Part shown: positions 12,664 to 23,000 of the stretch, in pieces
Numbering within the stretch: position 1 is the stretch's first letter
Layout of the letters: every line of letters begins with the position of its first letter
From: Ornithodoros turicata
Lineage: Eukaryota; Arthropoda; Arachnida; Ixodida; Argasidae
Length of the DNA stretch: 64,000 nucleotides
NCBI RefSeq assembly: GCF_037126465.1
Contig: NC_088204.1
Location: 60,805,771 to 60,869,770, forward strand
Reading direction: 5' to 3'
Position numbers and translations under genes: made by a program
Notes under the pieces: model-generated
Told to the model about the DNA's origin: nothing
The model's input: the letters and a program-made list of their open reading frames with translations, nothing else
Databases searched by the model: none

Positions 12664-15600
12664 TGGCTCACTGATCTCTATGTATAAAGGCTGGATCGCG
12701 CATGGGAGAGGGGCTCGTGTGGGAGAGGCGTGCCTTCGGGCCGCCATGTTGGTGGGCCCTAAAGTGCTGTGTGCGGCCATAGAAAACAATGGGAGGCAAC
12801 AGAGATTGTGAGTATTTATTGCGCTGCAAGCATTTGTCGTTGTTTGTCATCACACAATTTTGTAAGGTGCCAGTATACTGATGTATCCTAACAGTGTTTC
12901 ACAGGTGTCCTGCCGTTCGATTCTTAATTACGTTATGTTTTGCATTCCGAAACTAGACCGTCACTGCAGTGCAGCGCTGGGGATTGTACTACAGCACGTT
13001 TCCCAGCCAATATTTCAATAAGAAACGACTTGAGGTTAACAACAACCATGTATATAATATCCCGTACTGCGTTCTGGACAAAAATTGTTCCATAAAGAAC
13101 GGTCCGGGAAGAGATATACTCGCATGGCAGAAAGAGATCGTTCTGTAGAATCACAGCCGTTGTTTTAGCCGTGTATGCGTTTAGTATGATTTATATCAAG
13201 CATCACCTTAGAAAGAGTCTTTTAGTAAACGACAGCGGTGCTCTGCCTCGCAAATATGGACACACCGAAGCAGCCCAAATAATTACTTCACGCAATTAGA
13301 TCACACTCGTTAGGACAGTTAATCAGGTAGTGATGTAAGCTTAATCAATTAAGTTACTTAGAAAGTGGTAACACCTCCTTGAGACACAGGACTTATCTCT
13401 TTTTGAAGTACAGCCCTTCTATGTTTGTTTGCTTCTTCCTTTATTTGTTCTGATTATTTGCAGGCGCGGTTGTGCTAAACTGAATGTCCTTCTCCAGCGC
13501 TCATATGCTTTTGTTGGATACAACTGCAGCGTGAGAAAAGTTTGTCATGCTTGTTATGTGGAGCATGTTCGAAAAAATGCAGCTCCACATATGGTCTTCA
13601 AATTGCAACAGGACTATTTGGAGCTTGAAACAGTTGTGATTTTGTCATTTTGGCCCTCGTGTACCCAGTCTGTGAAACGCAAACAAAAAAGTCTAACACG
13701 ATATGCTTTTGTAATGAAGATCACTGATGATGAGTAAAGAGAATATACGAGTTCAAGTTTATTCAATATTTTATATCATTCATTATATTATTCGACGTCT
13801 TATGTCAAGTTGATACAACATCAAGTTTATTCAAGTTCAAGATTTATTTCTTGCACTTATGCGTTTCAGGATACAATGAACGTGCAGGGAGGTCGCAAAA
13901 GGCTACATTTATTGTTTTGTGACCTTGCTACAATGGCAATATATATTTTAGGAATGACAATGATCAGGTACGCTCTCTAAATTTGTAGCACTCAATTTTA
14001 GGTTGGAATGAGCAATGAATAGCAACTTCCATCCTGATATTTTCTCATATATGCTAAATTTTAAATTTAATGTGATCGAATATGTGATAATATAACAATA
14101 ATATATAAGAATATAATATGTGATAAATGAATGTGATCAACAGTAGATGTAAACAACATGAGTAGCCAGAGAAGCAGGAGGAGCACGTTGCAAAAAATGC
14201 AGCTGCACATCTGAAACTCCAATCATTATCATCGTCGTCTAAAAGGGAGTGTGGTAGCACTGCCGTGAAACCAGGCACGATTTCTGAAGATCTTCTATGA
14301 CACTTTCCGCAGTTTGCACACTTTTCTGCAGCATCAGACTCTCTCATAGGAGTTACTTTTCAGTAACGGTGACTCCCATCTTACATTTTAATGTGCGAGG
14401 GCTCTCTTGCACTACACATGTACGGTTTCCAAACTGCAACATGACGATTTGGAGCTTGAAACTCGAGCCCTGGTGTACCGTCTATGAAATGATACCAACT
14501 GAATCATGTCTGAAACGTGATATTTAATGGAAGATGGCTTTCTTGGTTGTGCGTTCTGCGTGACAAAGATGTAACACGATATGCTTTTGTAAAGAAGATA
14601 AGTGATGTTATGCTCTATGAATGAAGAGAATATACATTTTTCAAGTTCAACATTTATTCTGGCATATACGCATTTCAAGATACAATGAATGTGCAGGGAA
14701 GTGACAAAACGATACATTTATTGTTTTGTGACCTCCCTGCAATGACAATATATATCTCAGGAATGACAATGTACACGTACACTATGCAAATTTGTTGCAC
14801 CCAATTTTCATACATGCTGAATTTTAAATTTTTGTTTTGCTGCCTATGTGTTCAGTGTATTACAAATTGCTTAATGCAAACAACACTTTGTTAATTTCAA
14901 GCTTTTTGCTCCCATCTAAGATATTCCTATCCTGGAGGAACTGCCACTTCGACACCATAAAATATTCAGTAGGTTTCACTCTGGCAGGCCCTGCCACTGC
15001 AAATTTCCTGAATTGAAACCCTTCAAACTGTGTCATAATCTTAAATACGTCAATATTTCTGCAAGTAGTTGACATGCTCGATGACACTCCTCCTGCAGCT
15101 AAGGCAACTAAAAAAAAAGAGTTCCAAGAGGCCGAAGGTAAACCTACAGCTGCACGAGTGTGATCAACAGTAGTGCATTCTCAATAAATAATTTTCTTCT
15201 TATAGCGTACATATGCATGCCTATTAACTGGAACAATTATCACAGTTCCCTGACAAGTTTTAATTTCTGAGAGTGTACTGTAGAGGCTGCTTAGATCAAC
15301 AACAGTTCATACAAGGTATTATATACTGTGAATGCCTTTAAAAATCCCATGTGACACATATGCCTTTACTTTATGGAGGTGCTGTGGTAGTCAAAGTTTG
15401 TGGGCATTACGCAGGTTCTGCACCCATTTCTTGAGTATGTTGAGGCAGCTGTGAAGTAACCTGCATTGATGATGACTATTCCAATTTTTATGGTGCATCG
15501 ACAACAAAAGAAATAATACATCAGAACATTGGTTTGGGTGCAACCAGTTAAAAATGAATATGTTGTTTAATAAATGCATTGGACAAATGTTAAAACATCA

Positions 15601-16654
15601 GTTTAAAACATGGTTTACAATCCCTGTATCTTCTAAAAATTAAAAAGATTAAAAACTATTCTAAGAAGAAGTACAATCTCTAATTATTTTATTGCTGGGT
15701 GAAGGAGCCTAAAGTCTAAGGTGTGTTTCTGATGTGAACATGTAAGAAAATATGCAGAACTGAGAGAGGCTAACCACAGTGCGTGCACTGAGGTTGTTCC
15801 TTCCTGTAAAGTAGAAACCAGTGGATGAGGAACGTGATACTTACCTGTACACCCAGCCGTATCACACTGCACAGATAATTCACTGGGTAGCCCTCATGAC
15901 AAAACCTGTATTGAGAGACCACTTTTGCCTTAAAAACTGCTACAAATAGCACGACACGCTACAAATTATTACTATCGTAACAAGCTGACGATACAGCTCA
16001 GACACAAAGGCGTTATTCAAGTCGCGCCACACCACCGTTACGTAGGATTCTTTGTCACAAATCAAACCAAGGCACAAAACAATACCAATACATGAAAAAA
16101 GGTGACAATCGTGGTCTCATTATGACGTAATACCGAACTTGTGCGTGAAGGTAATTCAAAGAAATGAATGTGGCACTTGGCCACTTGCTTCCGCAGAGAA
16201 CACCGTGTACCATGCTAGCAATGCATGCAAAAAAGCGCTCGAGTGCTCGCACATATATTGATGACAACACTACCTGTGTAGTGTAACGTGTTCTTTCAAG
16301 CATATTATGCACTCAAACTGTATTTGCCGCCGGGTATAATGCAAGTGTGCTCGATTGAACGTCGGAAGAGCGATCAAGCAACCTGCATCCAGTGCTCGTT
16401 TTGGGCAAAAAAACACTTCATAATGGTCAACTAAATATACAGAATGGACGCCTATTTATTCCTCGATAAAGAGTGACTCACCTGTATAAATTTAGGCCCT
16501 GTAACCTTGCCAGTACTGTTGGTACGACCGTAATTACAAGAAGTTGCCATGATCGCTGCGGCGAGTGTTGTGGGTACAGTAAGATGGCGGCCGGTTTCTT
16601 CACGCTCGCGCTCCCTATCCGCCATCCAGCCTTTTACAATCGAGATCAGTGGCC
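12664..16654 (-). mobile_element. Unrecognised DNA element, copy A (~4.0 kb)
   Basis: The ends are inverted repeats built on CACTGATCTC followed by GGCTGGAT at both sides. TGGCTTCGC occurs directly outside both ends (12655-12663 and 16655-16663), consistent with an 8-9 bp target duplication. The same element in the opposite orientation lies at 26487-29631. Copy A is about 840 bp longer because an internal segment is present twice (about 13550-14150 and 14170-14880), as judged from the repeated GGAGCTTGAAAC, ACACGATATGCTTTTGTAA and TTATTGTTTTGTGACCT blocks. No known transposase motif was found. Confidence 0.7.
15684..16550 (-). CDS. Three-exon open frame inside element copy A, unrecognised
   Basis: Three minus-strand exons join in phase 0. 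Exon 1 (16550-16482) runs from ATG to a GTGAGT donor and begins MATSCNYGRTNSTGK. Exon 2 (15958-15845) lies between a GTAG acceptor and a GTAAGT donor. Exon 3 (15803-15684) follows TTTACAG and ends at a stop. The product would be 100 residues. The same structure stays open in copy B. I cannot name the family; it may be a non-autonomous element's own gene or captured host exons. An AAGATGGCGGC motif just upstream of the ATG suggests a promoter region. Confidence 0.4.
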
Positions 16655-16849
16655 TGGCTTCGCCACAGACCGGGAGGCGGATTAGAAAGGCGACACTAGC
16701 CGTAGCCGACACGAGCCAACCCAGTGTTGTGTCTGAGGGAGGACGAGCTTTGCGCTTGAATGCCAACTTTGAAATTCGATTACTATTCACTATTACTATT
16801 ACTATTCGATTAATATTTTGTAACTGAGATGTACTCTTCCTAGGCTTCT

Positions 16850-17281
16850 TTACAGTTCTTTTAACTATATCGACGCGTTACGGAAGGTAGCGGCAGCCTA
16901 TAAAAACTTGGTTCATTCTGTCACGAGCGAAAAGCCGAAAGACGTGTATGCCAGGAATGAAGTTACCCTATCGAACAGATTGAATCGTAAGACGACTTAC
17001 CCGCGCGATAGTAAGTAAGTAGGGGACCAGGTAAGGCTCGCGTTAGATCGCGGCGTGTTCGCCAAAGTGTACGATCAAACTTGGACTTCCGAAAAGATTC
17101 GATGGGAAAAGAAATACTGAGGATGTTCTACGAGCAGGAATTGCAACCTGTCCACCATCTTTCCTCGTACGATAAGAGACTCATATCCTCGGTGATTAGA
17201 AAGAAAAAAATGCACTACTTGGTTCGCTGGTTCGGATACGCGAAAAATCCTTGGGTGCCTGCTAGCGATGTCAGAAAATGA
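16850..17281 (+). pseudogene. Maverick/Polinton integrase C-terminus relic
   Basis: Plus-strand frames, broken by a stop near 17016, read through KVAAAYKNLVHSVTSEKP and GDQVRLALDRGVF to YLVRWFGYAKNPWVPASDV, ending at TGA 17279-17281. This order (catalytic-core end, GD-V-R SH3-like segment, chromodomain-like YLVRW) fits retroviral-type integrases of Maverick/Polinton virus-like transposons. The catalytic core upstream is lost. The next frame overlaps its end, as expected in such compact elements. Confidence 0.6.
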
Positions 17282-17384
17282 ATTCTACATCTATCTGCTC
17301 TCGGACGCCAGCATGGACCTGCACCCGTCCAACACGCTGAACGAGAAACACTCTGTCCTCGCGTTGCCGAAAGGAAGTCTGTAA
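17268..17384 (+). pseudogene. Maverick/Polinton minor capsid-like protein, N-terminal relic
   Basis: An ATG at 17268 overlaps the integrase end by 14 bp and opens a 38-codon frame starting MSENEFYIYLLSDASMD and containing LHPSNT. It resembles the N-terminus of the penton/minor capsid family in Maverick-type elements. A premature stop (TAA 17382-17384) follows. The copy is dead. Confidence 0.45.
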
Positions 17385-17486
17385 CACGCTGTAGCACAGC
17401 TAGGAAACACTTCACTAGCATGTACAATTTACCTTGTCGGGAAAATCAGCCTGCGATCGCAAAACAAACTGGAATCGTTGATATAG

Positions 17487-17740
17487 GTGAAGAAAATCTG
17501 GAGGGTGGCAGGGTACTCGAAGCTACAGCAGACATTCGAAGCCCTCGTGACCGTAGTCAATGAGCGTCTGCAACCTGATGCTGCCCTCGCTTCCCTCGCG
17601 TACGATGCATGGGCGAGGTGGTGCTCGGTGAACGTGCGAGAAAACAGTCGCTTACAGTATCCGATCACTTTGCATACCTACTGGGTTTCGGTGCGAAAAC
17701 CATATTTACCGGTTACCGGATGATACGGGAGTCGCATTAA
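17487..17740 (+). pseudogene. Probable continuation of the Maverick capsid-like relic
   Basis: A 78-codon plus-strand frame contains LQQTFEALVTVVNERL, and after a frameshift LLGFGAKTIFTG appears. The 'LGF' block after a basic beta-strand region is reminiscent of the same capsid family. Assignment rests mainly on position after the N-terminal piece. Confidence 0.35.
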
Positions 17741-17953
17741 CTGTATCATGATATACACGGATCTCGTCACACCCTCCATAGTGGGAAACGGGCGTCATCC
17801 GATACTGAAATTAATTGCATTCATTTGCATTCAGTTTTCTGAGTTTCAGCTTTTTGTGGGAGTATAAAAGGATGCTTTTGATGTGCAGGAAAGCGCTCGA
17901 GAAGCGAAGTCGAGCAGCGCTACTCAAGGACAGCAAACAATTGTCTTGCTCTA

Positions 17954-17959
17954 TTTATT
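17954..17959 (-). promoter_or_regulatory. Candidate polyadenylation signal of the M13 gene
   Basis: AATAAA on the minus strand, about 80 bp past the M13 stop codon. It is the nearest canonical hexamer in the expected place. Confidence 0.4.
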
Positions 17960-18035
17960 GCTTGGAACGCCAGCGACGATCCTTTGGTGGGCATTACAAG
18001 CAGTGGATTGGGCAACCGATTGCAGTGCCTGGTTT

Positions 18036-20026
18036 CTACGCAAATATGGACGATGTACAGGGAGTCATTTTGAAATTGGGTTTGTCCACGCACTCGTAAT
18101 GTCGCATAAACTCCGGGTTTGCGTGAAGCGGCAGAAGACATTGTTCTCTAGGTACGAGGGGTTTCCCTTCTTGTCCACAGGACATCATGCACAGGCGAAG
18201 AAAGAGTACCGTTTCAACATTAGGCCAGCTACTAGTAAATATGTCCTCCCCTCTCTCCTTTACAAGATGCCGAACAACGTCATACGTCAGGCGAGCTCCG
18301 AAAGTCAAGGCAAAAGCGCTTCTATTCCACGCAGCCTCGTCCTCGGCATCGTGCATTCCTAGGCTTCGATGCACCTCCTTGATGCAGTCCATGAAGACAG
18401 CAAACTTTTTGGCACCGGACCACGACGGCCTCGTTGCGTGTATCACCTCCCGTGTAAAGAGCGCTCCTAGCGTCGCGTAGTTGAAGTAAAAGGCGATGTC
18501 GTCGCCCGCGTACATAAAGGGTGGCTCCTGGTAAGCCGAAGGCACCACGATCGAGTTGACGCCGTCGTCGTACGTCAAGTTGGAAGTGAGCTGATGCAAA
18601 CTTAGCGTGTATGTATTCGACGTAGGAGGGACTTGCTGCAGAAGATCCGTTTCAAACTTGGTCAAAGCCAGAAACATCTTCACGAAATCGTCGTCTTTCA
18701 CGTTAGATCTTAAGTAGCTGACATCTGCTGCTATGATTTTCAGCTTCGATTCTTCGTAGGAAATGAGAGAGAGTTTCTTCAGCTTGGAGTCGACGTGGAT
18801 ACTCATTGCAGTATCCATCCATTGGTTCAAGTTTGCAGCGGTTATAGTGCTTAGTATGCTTCTGCCCATCTCGACGACTTTGGGTGCTGGGCTATGTAGA
18901 GTCCTGCTCACCAAATAGGGCCATGTGTGCGTCAGGAGGTTTCGGGTCATTCCCAAGCACGCCATGGCTATGGTCCTCGGCTCAGTGCTCGGGACTCTAT
19001 AGAAACGAAGTACACTAGTTAGCAAGTGAAGAGCATAGTACAAAGACCATCCCAGCACAGGTTGATCTTCGGTAAGATTCCGTAAAGCGAGCGCTTGCTC
19101 AATTCCTTCAGCGTAGATCGTTTCATGGACAGAACGCAATTGACGCGTGCGCGGAAGAAGCTGATTCGCTAGTTTGAGGAGTGCTTCGGGCGAGTATGGA
19201 GCTACCAGTTGAGCAAGCTCTTGGAACTCGAGGTACCTGGAAGCGATAGGCGTACTCAGCGTTTTCTCGACATCCTTGTCCATTTTGACGAGTTCCGACG
19301 CGTTGTCATCGAATCCCAAGCTATGCAGGACTTGGTTCATGTACGTCTCAAGCTCACCGTCGGACATAAGGGGCATCGCCTGACCCGCATGCAAGTCCTC
19401 CAGTGTTCTTGCCATCTTAACTCTTATCGAAGTTTCCGTCTGAAAATGACCGTATATGTAAGTGTCATTTCTTAAGACTTCCAGTTTGAACGTTGTGGAT
19501 ATCCCTTTGGAAAGGGTAACGTTGAACAGGTGCATCATGACGTCGGATATGTTTTTGCTGTCTACCATATATGGGAGGTCAAGGAAAATACTCGCGGTCA
19601 TCGCCATGTCCCCGAGGGAAACGCTTGCTTTGTTGCTCATAAAGGCGTAGCACACCTGGTAGAACTTGATCATTATATGGGAACCGTATTGGTCAGAAGA
19701 AGTCAGTTCAGGGGCAGCCATGAGTGTCGCATTGAGGTGTCGGATAAAAAAGGTAGACGCGGTCGCTACAAAGCCATTCCGGCCTGCACCGCACACGAAA
19801 GCATAGAAGTCAGCGCAGGGGTCGACATTGTCGTTGACGTTCATGACGAGCTCTTGGAATAGATTCTTGCACTCGGCGCTGTTGCAGTCGACCAGAGTTA
19901 CCGGTGTCTTGCGCACCTTAAGCATTATTATCGCTGTGACAGACAGGATAGTAAGTAGCATGATGCTTCCTCCACAGACGGTGATCCATTCCCGTGTGGA
20001 CAACTCGGAAACATCACCAGGTTTCC
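18036..20026 (-). CDS. M13 gene exon 3 (membrane segment and ectodomain)
   Basis: The acceptor is TTTTTTCACGCAG|GG. The exon carries the transmembrane segment and the entire 640-residue ectodomain without interruption to the stop at 18036. A single large exon for the ectodomain is unusual for ancestral M13 genes and suggests retroposition or intron loss. Confidence 0.88.
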
Positions 20027-23000
20027 CTGCGTGAAAAAAGTGAAACTTTTCTGGTAAGTGCACTGGAGGTGATCGCTTTTTTGGTATCTCAAGACATTCC
20101 AGAAAACATTTTCTGTAAATTTTTCAGAAGCCATCGCTGCAGAACAGCCTGCCAGTTCTTGTGCTTTCATGTTCTAAAATTTGTAGCTGTCATTAGTTAT
20201 GTGACAAACTATTGAAATATGAACTTTGCGTAATAAAGTTTCGGCCAAATATTGCTTTTCTATTCCGAAAGACAAGAGAGACGAAATACGTTCTGAGGCC
20301 TTCTGGCATGAGGCCTATGTGCTGCGGCAACTAAGACCCATGTGAAACAACCTGCCTTACTCGAGAGATGTCTGTCGTAGAACTTAGAGAACAGTGATTG
20401 TCGTTTTGTCCTGGCAACCATAGCGGGGGACCTTCCTGATGGACTCCTGGCTTGGGCAACCTTCTTATCTTGCTGGCCTTTTTCCTTGAGGTCCGGTTCC
20501 TCGTTGGGTGCTATGCGATTAAGAACCGACACCAGATGAGCCTCTTGCGAAGGTACACTATCCTCTTTCTTCGTGCGTTGCCATACTGATTGGCGACGTC
20601 CCTCCCGTATAGCTTCCAGGGCTTCTTCGGGCGGGACATAAGAGACGTCACGGAACAGTTTCTTGGGCAGCTCGTTTTCCTCTTCACCTGAAGTAACACC
20701 CAAGGACTGATATTCTTAACAAGGCTTACGCTCAAGACTTTATCCAATATTACGTACAGTTTTGTCGGAAAATGGCTGCTAATCGTTAGAGAGGTATTGA
20801 GAAACGTAAGCGCTCCGACTCCCCATACGTGTTACGAATGTGATACAGAGCGCGGTGGCGTCTCCCGGTGAGGAAACTTTTTGCGTCCCCCCCCCCTCCG
20901 AATAATGGATTCCTTTCCATGCCAGGCGATACACGATTAATGACAAAATCACACTACACCCCGAAAATTATCCCGAGCTGGCAAGAGGTATTCTCATGTT
21001 GTTCCTGGTGTCATCGCGCTACAGAGAAATAGCAGTACACTCTTAAAAATGAACTTCACCACATAGCACGCTCCTAGCCAACCATCACCCCGAATGACAA
21101 CGTTCCCGCCCTCGATTTGTTGAAAACGGGAGGAGCCTATTTTGTGCCGTTCATAATGGGAACAAAATAGGCTCCTCCTCCGATTTTCAACAAATCAGGG
21201 GCGAGAACGTTGTCATTCGGGATGATGGTTGGCTAGGAGCGTGCTATCTGGTGAAGTTCATTTTTAAGAGTGTAGTGCTGCGCGTCATCCCTTTCTTTCG
21301 CGTCGCAGAGTGGGGACCGCACCCCTCCCACCCTATCGTGACTCCACTGAGGGAACGCCCTTCGAAGTATTTTACGCCTCCCCATGGTACGATTCCGACT
21401 ACGCCGACGTGGCGGCATGTATGAGCGATAATAGGAATTGCTGTGTAACATTCAGTCTGCATAACTGTTCTGTTCAGCTACTGTTTTTTTTTTTTTTTCG
21501 TCCATCAAGAACTTCGCAAATGCCGAATAAATCATCGGTCGCCGTTCAGAACTTGGTCGAGATTCGTCAGGTCACCATATTGATTTCACAAGACGGAAAG
21601 GGGCTCCGTTTCACGCATAAGGAGTCGTTCGCCCGCCAAACGGATCAACTTCCGACATTGCGAGAGCGCGCTCTGATTGGCTGACAGCGAAACGTAGTCG
21701 CAATCGGAGAGCGCTTACGATTCTTTAAACACCCCTATATTTTGGTCAAATGTACGGAATGGCGGTAAAACTCTTCCAACAAGAGACGATGCACTTTTTC
21801 GATACTTGTGAGCCTTGGAGACAAATATGGTGAGGGAGAAACGTGGATCTGCTTCGTTACCGGATACTTTCTCGGACTCATTTGCATGCCTCCATTCATG
21901 TGTAGGCATAACAAACTGAGCATAGTTTGACGGAACCCATGGCTCTTGAAAAAGGAGAATGAAATTGAAATTTGGTGTTAAGCGAAAGAAGGAAAAATAC
22001 GAAGTGAATATCGAAAAGGGAATATCGAATGCCCCAAACTATGACGATGAGCAAATTAGAATGGCACAAGGGAGCTGGTGTATTGTAGTGAGAGGTAACA
22101 TCTCCTTCAGTTTGAGGAACAGGAAAGATTCGAGTCTTGAGTCTTGGCAACACGGACTTGAGTCTTGTGTTGTCCTATTCGTCTTGTGTGTTCCTCACAC
22201 TCAAGGAAATGTTTCCTCTTACTTCCCATAGTATATTTAAAAAGAAATACGTTAAGACCGCTTCTTCCAACCCATTCCGCCATGTGTTTGCTGAGGAGCA
22301 GACGCGTGGCACCAGTGGAACGTTAGCCAAATTCCGGAAGGCCGATGGCGCCCTCTTTGCAGTCAATTAGCGAAGAAGTCGTCTGAGTAAAAGTGGGAAA
22401 TTCTGAAAAAGGGATAACGGGGAAGTCGGCGTCGACCCGTTTAGAAATTACCTGCCTTTAAAACTGGTACAAAAGAACGACCTTGTGCTGAAGGTACACC
22501 TTTGGACGTTGCCCCCGCAACGTCCCAAAGCAAACACATGTTTTGTCGCCTGAATGTCATGTTGTGTACATGTTGTGTCACCTGAAATGAACACGTGGGT
22601 TTGCTGTGTTAAAAGGGGGAGGAGTCGTACACTCTTAAAAATGAACTTCACCGCATAGCACGCTCCTAGCCAACCATCATCTCGAGTGATATCGTTATTT
22701 GCGCCGATTTGTTGAAAACGGGAGGCGTACGCCCTTTTTGTGGCACTTATGCTGCTCATAATTGTCACAGAAAAGGCGTACGCCTCCCGTTTTCAACAAA
22801 TCGGAGCAGATAAGGATATCATTAGAGATTATAGTTGGCTAGGAGGGTGCTATGCGATGAAGTTCATTTTTAAGAGTGTATATGCACAATAGACGACGAC
22901 AACGAGACTCGCTCGTTGTCGTAGACTAGCGCGAGCAGGTGAATGGTAACGTCGTTAAATGTTCTGCCGTTCTGCGGGCTGGTCGTCTCCTTCACTTCTG

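Noticed and set aside
18438..18452. REVIH as a working HExxH zinc motif
   Set aside because: The first zinc-binding His is Arg and the downstream Glu motif is not recognisable, so an active M13 site is unlikely.
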